The translations under genes and the position numbers were made by a program. A stretch of DNA of 29,242 nucleotides, taken from a virus. Below, piece after piece: positions 29,239 through 29,242 of this stretch. The stretch spans positions 1 through 29,242 of IMG/VR virus record IMGVR_UViG_3300025118_000098; one strand, 5' to 3'. Under the pieces are notes generated by a model that was not told the origin of the DNA, made no database searches, and saw only the letters and a program-made list of their open reading frames with translations. The first letter of the stretch is position 1, and each line of letters begins with the position of its first letter.

Positions 29239-29242
29239 TCGG

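Noticed and set aside
1-29242. tRNA genes, rRNA, insertion sequences, attachment sites
   Set aside because: Reading both strands I saw no cloverleaf-like segment, transposase or integrase; a tRNA scan would be needed to exclude tRNAs fully.

Overview
The window looks like part of a tailed double-stranded DNA phage genome, probably an uncultured environmental (marine-type) phage with a short-tailed, podovirus-like plan. The evidence is tightly packed genes with 1-11 base overlaps, an HK97-type capsid protein preceded by a scaffold-like protein, a very large ejection-type virion protein, no tape-measure or tail-tube gene inside the structural block, and a phage replication/recombination set (RecA-like ATPase, RusA-like resolvase, RecB/Cas4-like nuclease) with a cytosine-5 DNA methyltransferase. 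No rRNA, tRNA, integrase or host metabolic gene was recognised. Terminase, portal and DNA polymerase are not visible and presumably lie outside the window. All family calls come from reading motifs; no database search was run.

Layout. Positions 1-18596 are on the + strand and hold the virion and lysis genes. They are, in order: the end of a truncated gene; two unknown proteins; a 1529-residue virion protein; a sigma70-type promoter; scaffold; major capsid protein; a small Cys-motif protein; a second promoter; a capsid-decoration-like protein; small proteins including an unlisted 33-residue basic peptide; two large beta-rich tail proteins; a small structural protein; a degenerate PD-(D/E)XK-like protein; an 834-residue fiber; then a run of small membrane proteins (holin-like) that includes a membrane-anchored beta-rich protein. 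From 18573 to the right end all genes are on the - strand, so the two modules converge at about 18.58 kb.

Read in its own direction (right to left), the - strand begins with an AT-rich gene (28345-29199) and a 320-base non-coding stretch with repeats and hairpins. Next come a row of small unknown and zinc-ribbon proteins, a Gp88-like protein and the methyltransferase. A strong consensus promoter then drives a small HTH protein and the replication/recombination genes: a possible OB-fold protein, RecB-like nuclease, RecA-like ATPase, RusA, a second HTH protein and a zinc ribbon.

The observations most worth a second look are: (1) the methyltransferase gene is open almost full length in a second frame on the same strand, and the C-terminal halves of both frames carry recognisable Dcm-type C-terminal motifs; (2) a four-copy palindromic element (TTGTATG-N5-CATACAA type) lies upstream of four leftward genes in the last 2.1 kb; (3) a perfect-consensus promoter at 23370-23398 has a palindrome in its spacer and a 17-bp-arm inverted repeat just upstream; (4) a nuclease-fold protein with apparently lost catalytic residues sits in the tail operon; (5) a membrane-anchored beta-rich protein sits among the holin-like genes.
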